Part shown: one piece after another, positions 27,701-35,400 of the stretch
Layout of the letters: every line of letters begins with the position of its first letter
Position numbering within the stretch: the first letter of the stretch is position 1
Assembly (NCBI GenBank): GCA_030752605.1
Contig: JASMDX010000076.1
Coordinates: 1-64,000, forward strand
Length of the DNA: 64,000 nucleotides
Reading direction: 5' to 3'
From: GCA-2731375 sp002731375
GTDB taxonomy: Bacteria; Pseudomonadota; Alphaproteobacteria; GCA-2731375
Notes under the pieces: model-generated
What the model saw: the letters and a program-made list of their open reading frames with translations, nothing else
Databases searched by the model: none
Told to the model about the DNA's origin: nothing
Made by a program: the position numbers and the translations under genes

Positions 27701-28224
27701 ATGGGCACCATCCACGAGGCCAGGTTATGCTCGCTCTGTCCCGGCACGGTAGAGGAAACAGCGGCATGATCATCGCCGCACATCATCAGAACGCCGCCAT
27801 TGGGATCAGTGCCCGCATGGTTGGCGTGGCGGACCACATCGCCGCAACGGTCCACCCCCGGCGCCTTGCCGTACCAGATGCCATAGACGCCGTCGTATTT
27901 CGACTGCGGGCCCAGGTTCAATTGCTGACTGCCCCAAACAGCGGTGGCGGCCATGTCCTCGTTGACGCCGGGCTGGAAGACGATGTGGTTCTTTTCCAGG
28001 AACGGCTTGGCCTGCCATAGCTGTTGATCGAAGGCGCCCAGGGGAGAGCCGCGATAGCCTGAAATATAGCAACCCGTATTCAGCCCCGCGGCCTGGTCAC
28101 GTTGCCGTTGCAACATAGGCAGGCGCACCATGGCCTGGGTTCCGGTCAAAAATACCCAGCCTTTTTCCAGGGCATACTTATCATCAAGCGAAACATTGGC
28201 GAGCGCAGTGGTGGCAGATGTCAT
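24736..28224 (-). CDS. Fused indolepyruvate (2-oxoacid) ferredoxin oxidoreductase
   Basis: 1162 residues, a single-chain form of the alpha/beta-type IorAB enzyme of proteobacteria. The N-terminal pyrimidine-binding region has YISGYRGSPLGAFD and GVNEDMAATAVWGSQQ. The TPP domain lies around residues 430-620 with FCSGCPHNTSTK and GGEGIPWLGQA. A ferredoxin-like cluster CEGCGDCSVQSNC follows near 640, then a gamma-type domain (IGGTGVITVGALLGMAAH) and a long C-terminal extension. It oxidatively decarboxylates aryl- or branched-chain 2-oxoacids to acyl-CoA with reduction of ferredoxin or another acceptor. It is downstream of a ruined NtrC-like regulator gene. Confidence 0.9.
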   Translation of the reverse strand: MTSATTALANVSLDDKYALEKGWVFLTGTQAMVRLPMLQRQRDQAAGLNTGCYISGYRGSPLGAFDQQLWQAKPFLEKNHIVFQPGVNEDMAATAVWGSQQLNLGPQSKYDGVYGIWYGKAPGVDRCGDVVRHANHAGTDPNGGVLMMCGDDHAAVSSTVPGQSEHNLASWMVPMLYPAGVQEYLDYGLLGWAMSRYAGVWVGFKCVSEVVESSASVDVDAHRLDIQYPDFEMPEGGLNIRWPDDRWSQEIRLQRHKVYAALAFARANGIDRLVWNAPKPRIGIVAAGKSYLDTRQALEDLGIDEAMAAQIGLRLYKVGMPWPLEREGVRAFAEGLDEVLVIEEKRAVIENQLKEQLYNWRADVRPRVVGKFDEEGQLLCPSDGELSPGQIARIIMSRIGSYVSSPTIEERMAQLDRKEATAQTAVAPIRRAPYFCSGCPHNTSTKVPEGSRAMAGIGCHFMALFMDRSTETFTQMGGEGIPWLGQAAFTGEEHIFTNLGDGTYYHSGITGIRAAAASGVNITYKILFNDAVAMTGGQPHDGPLNPWQISQQVYHEGASKIIVVTDEPNKYPTGTNWAPGVTVRHRDELDQVQKELRKTKGCSVLIYDQTCAAEKRRRRKRGTFPDPDRRAFINEAVCEGCGDCSVQSNCVSVEPLETPLGRKRRINQSACNKDFSCIRGFCPSFVTVSGAVPRRAQATSVDALDAAAALLPDPAVAEAEGGYNILVAGIGGTGVITVGALLGMAAHVEGKGVTVLDFTGIAQKNGAVISHIRIAPKPDDLHAVRIAAGGADLLLGADMVAAATPDSLRKLNRGGTQAIINSHLAPTADFTLNPDTEFHGDDLRSLIRNGAGDNRTEFVDATSLATTLMGDAIAANLFLLGYAYQRGALPVSGDAIDKAIELNGVAVAMNRRAIALGRLAAEDLDQVTRMAQPAMPAREAVEKTQDDIIGHRAAFLTEYQDADYAAQYIAFVRQVELAEQNKGKGMTGLTEAVAQNLFKLMAYKDEYEVARLYSGEPFRAALAQQFDGDLKLKFHLAPPLLAKRNPDSGELVKREYGPWVMTTFKLLAKMKGLRGGAWDIFGRTEERRAERAAIPAYRTVMEELLAGLTPDNHALAREIANIPAQIRGFGHIKERSQKAAAAEQAQLLEVWRNPQSQPTAAE

Positions 28225-28318
28225 GCCATTTCCCTAATTTTTCCAGCCGTCCCCAACCGTACCGACGACTATAAAGGTAAGCTATTCTGACCTATTTTGC
28301 AAATTCAGCATCCGCTGC

Positions 28319-28788
28319 CTACCGACCGGATTCAATGCCAAACTCGGCGACCTTGCGGTACAGGGTAGATCGGCCAATGCCAAGGCAGCGGGCTACTTCG
28401 GTCATCTGATCGTTGTATTTGCTGATTGCCAGGCGGATCATATCCGCCTCCATGGCGTTCAGCGTCGTTACTTCGCCGGCGGCATTCAGCATGGGCAGGG
28501 TGCCTTCGCCGCCATTCATGGGGATGGAGGTGTCCATGCCCGTGCTTTGGGCAATCTGCGGAAAATCCGATAGTCTCAATTCGTCGCCATCACACAGCAC
28601 CCCAAATCCGGCATCACCAGATCCAGCAAAATCAGGCTGATGTCGTTGCCTTTTCCCGATTGCATGAAGGCGATCGCGTCTTCGCCACCCTTGGCGATTT
28701 CAACATCATAACCTTGCCGGCTGACCACGGTTTCCAACAGGCGTCTTTGGGTGGGATCATCATCGGCGATCAACACAGCTTGCGCCAT
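28319..28788 (-). pseudogene. NtrC-like response regulator lacking its AAA+ domain
   Basis: The 5' part from the ATG at 28788 encodes a receiver domain: VLIADDDPTQRR with the acidic pocket, and LILLDLVMPDL with the phosphoacceptor aspartate. It breaks off after MPDLG. The sequence then jumps, in another frame, to VLCDGDELRLSDFPQIA, the segment that normally follows the sigma-54 AAA+ domain, and continues to an intact Fis-type helix-turn-helix (MTEVARCLGIGRSTLYRK). The end of the receiver and the whole AAA+ module, roughly 300 residues, are missing at a junction near 28598-28604, and the frame is lost. The resulting receiver fragment stops 12 residues later. Confidence 0.75.
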
Positions 28789-28880
28789 TGCCCTCAACCC
28801 AATCGCTCATTATTTATGATGAGTTTACTGTAGCGTCTGTGCCATTTCGGGACAAGCGTTGATTGAATGGAGTTTGATAT

Positions 28881-30665
28881 ATGGACTTGGGGACCTTGCC
28901 GCGATGGGATCTTGGCGACCTTTACAGCGGTCCGCAGGCCGTGGAACTGGCCTCGGATCTGGACCGGGCCGAAGCGGCTGCGGAACAATTTAATGGGGAT
29001 TTTTGTGGCAAGATCGGAGCCTTATCAGCTTCGGACCTGGCCCGCGCCATTCAACGTTATGAAGCGGACGAGGACCTGTTGGGACGGATCGCCTCCTATG
29101 CCCAGTTGTATCATGCCGCGAATGTTTCGGACCGCGAGGTCGGGCGATTTTATCAAACCACCATGGAGAGGTTGAGCGCGATAACCTCAAAATTGATTTT
29201 TTTCACTTTGCAGCTGAATCTGATTGAAGACGGGGCGTTGCAGGCGGCTTTGGCCGCCGATCCTGGCCTGAAACATTATGCGCCCTGGCTGCGGGACGTC
29301 CGTGTTTCCCGTCCGCATCAGCTGTCCGACGAGCAGGAACGCCTGTTGCATGAGAAACAGGTCACGGGCCGGGCCGCCTGGGTGCGTCTGTTCGATGAAA
29401 CCATGGCGGACATGCGTTTCTCGGTAGTCGGCGAAGAAAGGGATGGCGAGGAACGCTCGTTGGAGCAAACCTTGCATCTGTTGCAGGAGCCTGACGGCGC
29501 CCAACGTAAGGCCGCCGCCAAGGCCCTGGGTGTTGGTTTTGGGGAAAAGAAAGGTCTGTTCGCGCTGATCACCAATACCTTGGCCAAGGATAAAGAGATC
29601 GAGGATAGATGGCGTCATTTTGCCCGGCCCGATAGCGCGCGGCATCTCTCCAACCTGGTGGAAGACGAGGTGGTGGATGCCCTGACGGATGCGGTCACGG
29701 CGGCCTATCCCCGCCTTTCGCACCGCTATTATGCTCTCAAGGCGGAATGGTTCGGGGTCGAGGTCTTGGATTACTGGGACCGAAACGCGCCCTTGCCCAA
29801 TGAAGATCAGAGAGATTTCACATTTCAGGTGGCCCAGGACCAGGTGCTGGCAGCTTATGGCGCGTTTTCTCCTGAATTGGCCAAGATCGGCCAGCGCTTT
29901 TTCGACAATGCCTGGATCGATGCGCCCGCATCGCCGGGCAAGTCGTCCGGTGCCTTCGCCCATCCCACTGTGCCCTCGGCACATCCATATTTGCTGCTGA
30001 ATTATCAGGGCCGGGTGCGCGATGTGATGACCTTGGCCCATGAACTGGGTCACGGGGTGCATCAGGTTCTGGCGGCGGGGCAGGGTACTCTGATGGCGGA
30101 TACTCCCCTAACCCTGGCGGAGACGGCAAGTGTGTTCGGCGAACAATTAACCTTTCGCGCCCTGCTGGATGGTGAGGCCGATCCTCAGCGTCGCAAGGCC
30201 ATGCTGGCAGGCAAGACCGAGGATATGTTGAATACGGTGGTGCGTCAGATCGCTTTTTATGATTTCGAGCGGCGCCTTCATGACGAGCGCCGCGAGGGCG
30301 AAATCTCCGTCGAACGCATTGGCGAGATCTGGATGGCTGTGCAAAGGGAAAGCCTTGGACCCGCCATTCGTCTGCATGATGAATATGCCAACTATTGGTG
30401 CTATATCCCCCACTTCATCCATTCACCATTCTATGTCTACGCTTATGCCTTTGGCGATTGTCTAGTCAATTCCCTGTATGCTGTCTATCAGAACGCCTCC
30501 GACGGCTTCGCCGAGAAGTATCTTGCTATGCTGCGCGCTGGAGGTAGCCTACGCCATGGCGAATTGTTGACGCCGTTCGGCCTGGATGCGGCTGATCCCG
30601 GCTTCTGGCAGCAGGGCCTTGGCGTGATTGAACGCTTCGTCGATGAATTGGAAGAATTATCCTGA
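28881..30665 (+). CDS. pepF: M3-family oligoendopeptidase F
   Basis: 594 residues, the normal length of the alphaproteobacterial PepF-like M3 peptidases. The zinc site HELGHGVHQ (HExxH, about residues 386-394) is complete, and the third ligand region ETASVFGEQL follows at about 413. The N-terminal WDLGDLYSG is typical. A cytosolic zinc endopeptidase that trims short peptides. The ABC1 kinase gene begins 10 bases after its stop, so they form one unit. Confidence 0.92.
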   Translation: MDLGTLPRWDLGDLYSGPQAVELASDLDRAEAAAEQFNGDFCGKIGALSASDLARAIQRYEADEDLLGRIASYAQLYHAANVSDREVGRFYQTTMERLSAITSKLIFFTLQLNLIEDGALQAALAADPGLKHYAPWLRDVRVSRPHQLSDEQERLLHEKQVTGRAAWVRLFDETMADMRFSVVGEERDGEERSLEQTLHLLQEPDGAQRKAAAKALGVGFGEKKGLFALITNTLAKDKEIEDRWRHFARPDSARHLSNLVEDEVVDALTDAVTAAYPRLSHRYYALKAEWFGVEVLDYWDRNAPLPNEDQRDFTFQVAQDQVLAAYGAFSPELAKIGQRFFDNAWIDAPASPGKSSGAFAHPTVPSAHPYLLLNYQGRVRDVMTLAHELGHGVHQVLAAGQGTLMADTPLTLAETASVFGEQLTFRALLDGEADPQRRKAMLAGKTEDMLNTVVRQIAFYDFERRLHDERREGEISVERIGEIWMAVQRESLGPAIRLHDEYANYWCYIPHFIHSPFYVYAYAFGDCLVNSLYAVYQNASDGFAEKYLAMLRAGGSLRHGELLTPFGLDAADPGFWQQGLGVIERFVDELEELS

Positions 30666-30675
30666 TGGTGGCTTT

Positions 30676-32022
30676 ATGAGCAGGGATGGGGAAGAGGGCA
30701 GCCTTGGCGGACGGGTGCGCCGCTATGCCAAGGTTGGTACGGCGGTAGGCGGTCTGGCGGCCCGTTTGGCGGGTGACCGCATGTTCGGCATGCCCATCGA
30801 CCGGCCCACGCATGCCAAGGATCTGAAAAACGCCCTGGGCGGCCTGAAAGGCCCCTTGATGAAAGTAGCGCAGATTCTGGCCACCATACCCGAGGCCCTG
30901 CCGGAGGAATATGTTCAGGAGTTGCTGCAACTGCAATCCAATGCACCGGCCATGGGCTGGCTGTTCGTCAAACGCCGTATGGCTGCCGAATTAGGGGCCA
31001 ACTGGCAGGATCATTTTGATGATTTCGAACACGAAGCCGCCGCCGCCGCCTCGTTGGGGCAGGTGCACCGGGCCAAACTGGATGGCCGGGACCTGGCATG
31101 CAAGCTACAATACCCGGACATGAGTTCGGCGGTGGAGGCTGATCTGGCACAGCTGAAACTAATCTTCGCCATCTATGGCCGCTATGACCGCACCATCGAT
31201 ACCTCCAATGTGCATAAGGAAATTGCCGAGCGCCTACGCGAGGAACTGGATTATCAGCAGGAAGCCCGGCATATGGCCCTGTTCGCCGATATCCTGAAGG
31301 CGGAGCACCACATTCATATTCCCGATGTCGTGCCGGGATTATCCACGAAGCGTCTGTTGACCATGAACTGGCTGGACGGCCGGCCGCTGTTAGATTTCCG
31401 CGAGGCGGATCTGGAAACCCGCAATACCATCGCCCTGAATATGTTCCGCACCTGGTATGTGCCGTTCTATACCGCCGGCGTGATCCATGGTGATCCGCAT
31501 CTGGGCAATTATTCCGTGCGCCCGGATCAGGACATCAATCTGCTGGATTTTGGCTGTGTCCGGGTGTTCGAGGCAAAGTTCGTCCAAGGCGTGATAGACC
31601 TGTACCGGGCCATCCGTGATGGCGATCAGGAATTGGCGGTGCATGCCTACGAGACCTGGGGCTTCACGGGTTTGAGCAAGGAAGTGATCGAGACGCTTAA
31701 TCTGTGGGCCAATTTTGTCTACGGCCCCTTATTGGAGGACCGCAGCCGGCGCATCCGCGAAGATCAGGAATCGGGAGTTTATGGCCGGGATGTGGCAGAA
31801 AAAGTACACCGTAGTTTGCGCGAACTAGGCGGCGTGCGGCCGCCGCAGGAGTTTGTTTTCATGGACCGTGCCGCCATTGGCCTGGGTGGTGTGTTCATGC
31901 ATTTGAAAGCGGAGGTGAACTGGTACCGCCACTTCCGCGATCTGATAGATGGCTTTGATGCGGCCAAGATGCGCCGAAAACAGCGCCGCCTGTTGAATAA
32001 ATTCGATTTGCCCTTGCCTTGA
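30676..32022 (+). CDS. ABC1/UbiB/AarF-family atypical kinase
   Basis: 448 residues from the ATG at 30676; an upstream in-frame start would lie inside pepF. Hallmarks: the N-terminal KxGQ-type motif appears as LKGPLMKVAQILATIPEALP, the alanine-rich nucleotide loop is AAAAASLGQVHRAKL, the catalytic region is GVIHGDPHLGNYSV, and the metal-binding DFG is LLDFGCV. Members support ubiquinone biosynthesis or lipid handling and act as unusual ATPases; this one resembles the COQ8/ADCK group. The KxGQ motif is varied to K-V-A-Q here. Confidence 0.87.
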   Translation: MSRDGEEGSLGGRVRRYAKVGTAVGGLAARLAGDRMFGMPIDRPTHAKDLKNALGGLKGPLMKVAQILATIPEALPEEYVQELLQLQSNAPAMGWLFVKRRMAAELGANWQDHFDDFEHEAAAAASLGQVHRAKLDGRDLACKLQYPDMSSAVEADLAQLKLIFAIYGRYDRTIDTSNVHKEIAERLREELDYQQEARHMALFADILKAEHHIHIPDVVPGLSTKRLLTMNWLDGRPLLDFREADLETRNTIALNMFRTWYVPFYTAGVIHGDPHLGNYSVRPDQDINLLDFGCVRVFEAKFVQGVIDLYRAIRDGDQELAVHAYETWGFTGLSKEVIETLNLWANFVYGPLLEDRSRRIREDQESGVYGRDVAEKVHRSLRELGGVRPPQEFVFMDRAAIGLGGVFMHLKAEVNWYRHFRDLIDGFDAAKMRRKQRRLLNKFDLPLP

Positions 32023-32055
32023 TTTTCCCTGACGCCAGCAATAGCTTTATCGGAC

Positions 32056-32069
32056 GTGACCTAGATCAA
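32056..32069 (+). promoter_or_regulatory. Possible FNR/CRP-type site upstream of pnt operon
   Basis: GTGAC-CTAG-ATCAA matches the FNR consensus TTGAT-N4-ATCAA in 8 of 10 fixed positions. It lies about 210 bases before pntAA in the 258-base gap after the ABC1 kinase gene. The distance allows an intervening promoter, but no clear -10 was found. A chance match is possible. Confidence 0.3.
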
Positions 32070-32280
32070 AGCAGACTACCGCTCCGAGCGGATATAACGC
32101 CTGCAAAATAATACGGGGGAGTCCAAACGATCCGTTGATTGGCGCGCCGGCTTTGCTATATTCCGCGCGTTCCTGAGGGAGGTGTGGCAAAGATCGCCGC
32201 CGCATTGTTCCCCGTACAGTCAGGATTCAATAGCAATCCCATTCCGTGGTTGATGCGGTTTGATGAGTTGGGAAGTGAAT

Positions 32281-33441
32281 ATGAAGATTGCCGTAATGAA
32301 AGAACGGCGGGCGAATGAACGGCGGGTGGCGGCGACGCCTGAAACCGTGAAGAAGTTCGTTGGTCTTGGCGTCGATGTTGTGGTCGAGGCCGGCGCTGGT
32401 GGTGCCGCCCATATCGCGGATAGTGAATTTCAGGAGGCTGGCGCCGTGATCGCCGCTGATGCCGCCGTCGCCCTAACTGGCGCGGACGTGGTTCTGAAAG
32501 TACGCCGCCCGCTCATGGATGATGAGGACGAGGGCCCGAATGAGCTGGCTCTGATGGCCAAGGGGCAGGCGTTGGTCGCCATGCTCAATCCGCTGATCCG
32601 CCGCTCCGACTGCGACGCCTATGCGGCCGCGGGTATTGATGCCTACGCCATGGAATTGATGCCGCGGATTACGCGGGCGCAAAGCATGGATGTGCTTTCC
32701 AGCCAAGCCAATTTGGCCGGCTACAAAGCGGTGCTGGATGCGACCGAGGAATATGACCGCGCCCTACCCATGATGATGACGGCGGCGGGCACCATCGCGC
32801 CGGCCAAGGTTTTCGTCATGGGGGCCGGTGTCGCGGGCTTGCAGGCCATTGCCACGGCCCGGCGCCTTGGCGCGGTGGTCTCAGCCACGGATGTGCGCCC
32901 CGTCGCCAAGGAACAGGTGGAAAGTCTGGGTGCAAAATTCGTCATGGTCGAGGATGAGGAGGCGGCGCAGGCGGAAACCGCCGCCGGCTACGCCAAGGAG
33001 ATGAGCGACGAATATCAGAAAAAGCAGGCCGCGCTCATTACCGAGACCATCGCCAAACAGGATATCGTGATCTGTACCGCGTTGATCCCCGGCCGTACGG
33101 CGCCGACCCTGGTGACCGAGGCCATGGTGGCTTCCATGCGGCCTGGTTCGGTTATCGTCGATCTGGCGGTGGAGAACGGCGGCAATTGCGCCCTATCGAA
33201 AATGGGTGAGGTGGTGGAGGCCAAAGGCGTCAAGATCGTCGGCCATTCAAATTTCCCGGCCCGGCTGGCGGTTGATGCCTCCAGCCTATATGCACGAAAT
33301 CTTTTCAATTTTCTGTCGCCCCATATCGATGGCGGAAATGGCAACCTGTCCTTTGATTTTGAGGATGAAACGGTGTCCGGCGTCTGCCTGACGCGCGATG
33401 GCTCCATTATCCATCCGATGCTGAGCGAGAAGGAGTCCTAA
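32281..33441 (+). CDS. pntAA: NAD(P) transhydrogenase subunit alpha part 1
   Basis: 386 residues from the ATG at 32281, preceded by GGGAAG. It is the soluble NAD(H)-binding domain I: MKIAVMKERRANERRVAATP at the start, the Rossmann motif GAGVAGLQAIATARRLGA near residue 180, the acidic ADTVRP-type strand as SATDVRPVAKEQVESLGAKF, and the mobile-loop region. It is the first of three separate pnt genes as in Rhodospirillum rubrum. The complex uses the proton gradient to drive hydride transfer from NADH to NADP+. Confidence 0.94.
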   Translation: MKIAVMKERRANERRVAATPETVKKFVGLGVDVVVEAGAGGAAHIADSEFQEAGAVIAADAAVALTGADVVLKVRRPLMDDEDEGPNELALMAKGQALVAMLNPLIRRSDCDAYAAAGIDAYAMELMPRITRAQSMDVLSSQANLAGYKAVLDATEEYDRALPMMMTAAGTIAPAKVFVMGAGVAGLQAIATARRLGAVVSATDVRPVAKEQVESLGAKFVMVEDEEAAQAETAAGYAKEMSDEYQKKQAALITETIAKQDIVICTALIPGRTAPTLVTEAMVASMRPGSVIVDLAVENGGNCALSKMGEVVEAKGVKIVGHSNFPARLAVDASSLYARNLFNFLSPHIDGGNGNLSFDFEDETVSGVCLTRDGSIIHPMLSEKES

Positions 33442-33444
33442 GCA

Positions 33445-33744
33445 ATGGATGTGGCGAATAGCATCGATCCATTCATCTATCGTCTGGCAATTTTCGTGCT
33501 GGCGATTTTTGTCGGTTACTACGTGGTTTGGTCCGTCACGGCGGCGTTGCATACGCCCCTGATGTCGGTCACCAACGCCATCTCCTCCGTGATCATCGTC
33601 GGCGCCCTGATAGCAGCCGGCCCGGTAGAGATGTCCTTGTCCAAGGTTCTGGGCGCCGTGGCCATTGGCCTGGCGGCGGTGAACATATTTGGCGGTTTTC
33701 TTGTCACCCAGCGCATGCTGGCGATGTACAAGAAAAAGCAGTAG
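33445..33744 (+). CDS. pntAB: NAD(P) transhydrogenase subunit alpha part 2
   Basis: 99 residues with three or four membrane helices; the family motif PLMSVTNAISSVIIVGAL spans residues about 39-56. It is part of the proton-conducting domain II, together with the N-terminal half of PntB. Only 3 bases separate it from pntAA and 12 from pntB. Confidence 0.93.
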   Translation: MDVANSIDPFIYRLAIFVLAIFVGYYVVWSVTAALHTPLMSVTNAISSVIIVGALIAAGPVEMSLSKVLGAVAIGLAAVNIFGGFLVTQRMLAMYKKKQ

Positions 33745-33756
33745 GGGCCCAAGATA

Positions 33757-35139
33757 ATGTCGGCAAACCTGACGGCCTTGGCTTATTTGATTGCCTCGGT
33801 CTTATTCATCATGGCCCTGCGCGGCCTCTCTTCACCTGAATCATCCCGCAGTGGCAACGTATACGGCATGATTGGCATGGCCATCGCGGTGATCACCACG
33901 GTGATCAATCCCGAAGTGGTCTCCTATACTTGGATCTTGACGGCCATGGTGATCGGCGGCGGCATTGGCGCCATCATCGCCCGGCGCATCGCCATGACCG
34001 ATATGCCGCAACTGGTGGCGGCGTTCCACAGCCTCGTCGGCCTGGCCGCGGTTCTGGTCGCGGCGGCAGCCTTCTATAACCCGGCCGCGTACAGCATTGC
34101 CGATGCGGATGGTATGTTAAAGCTGGCCAGCCGTATCGAAATGGGCGTCGGCGTCGTGGTTGGCGCCATTACCTTTTCGGGGTCCATCATCGCCTTTGGC
34201 AAGCTGCAGGGCATCGTTACCGGTAATCCCATTACCTTCCCAGGACAGCATGTGGTAAACGCCCTGTTAGGCGCGGTGATCGTCGTTCTGGTGGTGTTGT
34301 TCGCCATTGGACCCGAGTCCGAATGGTTCTGGGGCATGACCCTGCTGGCCTTCGCCCTGGGTTTTTTGCTGATCATTCCCATTGGCGGCGCCGATATGCC
34401 GGTGATCGTCTCGATGTTGAACAGCTATTCCGGTTGGGCCGCCGCTGGTATCGGCTTCACCTTGGAGAACACCGCGTTGATTATTACCGGTGCTTTGGTG
34501 GGTTCCTCGGGCGCCATTCTGTCCTACATCATGTGCAAGGCCATGAACCGCTCGTTCATCTCGGTTCTGCTGGGCGGCTTTGGTGGCGATACGGCTGTTT
34601 CCGCTACTCGCAGCGACAAGCCAGTGAAGTCTGGCAGTGCGGATGACGCGGCCTTCATCATGAAGAATGCCTCTTCCGTGATCATCGTGCCGGGCTACGG
34701 CATGGCCGTGGCCCAGGCTCAGCATACGGTTCGGGAAATGGGCGATCTGCTGAAGGGGCATGGCGTCAAGGTTACCTATGCCATCCACCCGGTGGCGGGC
34801 CGCATGCCAGGACACATGAATGTTCTATTGGCGGAAGCCAATGTTTCGTACGATGAAGTGTTTGAGTTGGAGGAGATTAATTCTGATTTCTCCAACACTG
34901 ACGTGGCTTTTGTCATTGGCGCCAATGATGTCACCAACCCGGCCGCCCATGAACCAGGTAGCCCCATCGCCGGCATGCCGATCCTTGATGTGGACCGCGC
35001 GCGCACCTGTTTGTTCGTCAAACGCAGCCTCTCGCCTGGCTATGCCGGTATCGATAACGAGCTGTTCTACGCCGACAACACCATGATGCTTTTCGCCGAC
35101 GCCAAGAAAATGGTCGAAGATATCGTCAAGGCGCTTTAA
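33757..35139 (+). CDS. pntB: NAD(P) transhydrogenase subunit beta
   Basis: 460 residues. The N-terminal half has about eight membrane helices (domain II remainder, for example MPQLVAAFHSLVGLAAVLVA). The C-terminal domain III binds NADP(H), with the variant Rossmann GYGMAVAQAQHTVREM, the conserved YAIHPVAGRMPGHMNVLLAE, and VIGANDVTNPAA. It completes the transhydrogenase. The complete set implies an NADPH supply tied to respiration. Confidence 0.94.
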   Translation: MSANLTALAYLIASVLFIMALRGLSSPESSRSGNVYGMIGMAIAVITTVINPEVVSYTWILTAMVIGGGIGAIIARRIAMTDMPQLVAAFHSLVGLAAVLVAAAAFYNPAAYSIADADGMLKLASRIEMGVGVVVGAITFSGSIIAFGKLQGIVTGNPITFPGQHVVNALLGAVIVVLVVLFAIGPESEWFWGMTLLAFALGFLLIIPIGGADMPVIVSMLNSYSGWAAAGIGFTLENTALIITGALVGSSGAILSYIMCKAMNRSFISVLLGGFGGDTAVSATRSDKPVKSGSADDAAFIMKNASSVIIVPGYGMAVAQAQHTVREMGDLLKGHGVKVTYAIHPVAGRMPGHMNVLLAEANVSYDEVFELEEINSDFSNTDVAFVIGANDVTNPAAHEPGSPIAGMPILDVDRARTCLFVKRSLSPGYAGIDNELFYADNTMMLFADAKKMVEDIVKAL

Positions 35140-35214
35140 GCTGGGGCGGCCGGTAAGGATTGTTAACTATTTTCCGGTAGCGTCCACACCTGTTTCGCTA
35201 CTGGGGAAGCCTTG

Positions 35215-35319
35215 ATGATCGAAACTCTGAAACATACCGGATTTAGCCTCACTCTTGGTCTTGTACTTATGATCCTTCCGTTGCCTATCATTTACGCGGC
35301 TTTAACCGGGGCAAGCTGA
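35215..35319 (+). CDS. Putative 34-residue single-helix membrane peptide
   Basis: A short open frame with a strong ribosome site GGGGAAG (35203-35209) 5 bases before its ATG. The peptide has a short polar start followed by one hydrophobic stretch, LTLGLVLMILPLPIIYAAL, and ends GAS. It lies 75 bases after pntB on the same strand. No family is recognised. Support comes from the ribosome site and the membrane-helix composition; a chance frame of this size is possible. Confidence 0.4.
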   Translation: MIETLKHTGFSLTLGLVLMILPLPIIYAALTGAS

Positions 35320-35400
35320 ATAAACACCGTCTGGCTAAGAAGGATCACCACTGATCCGGTTTTCAAGGTCTATGGTGTTGCGAAGTAGCCGCGACATGCT

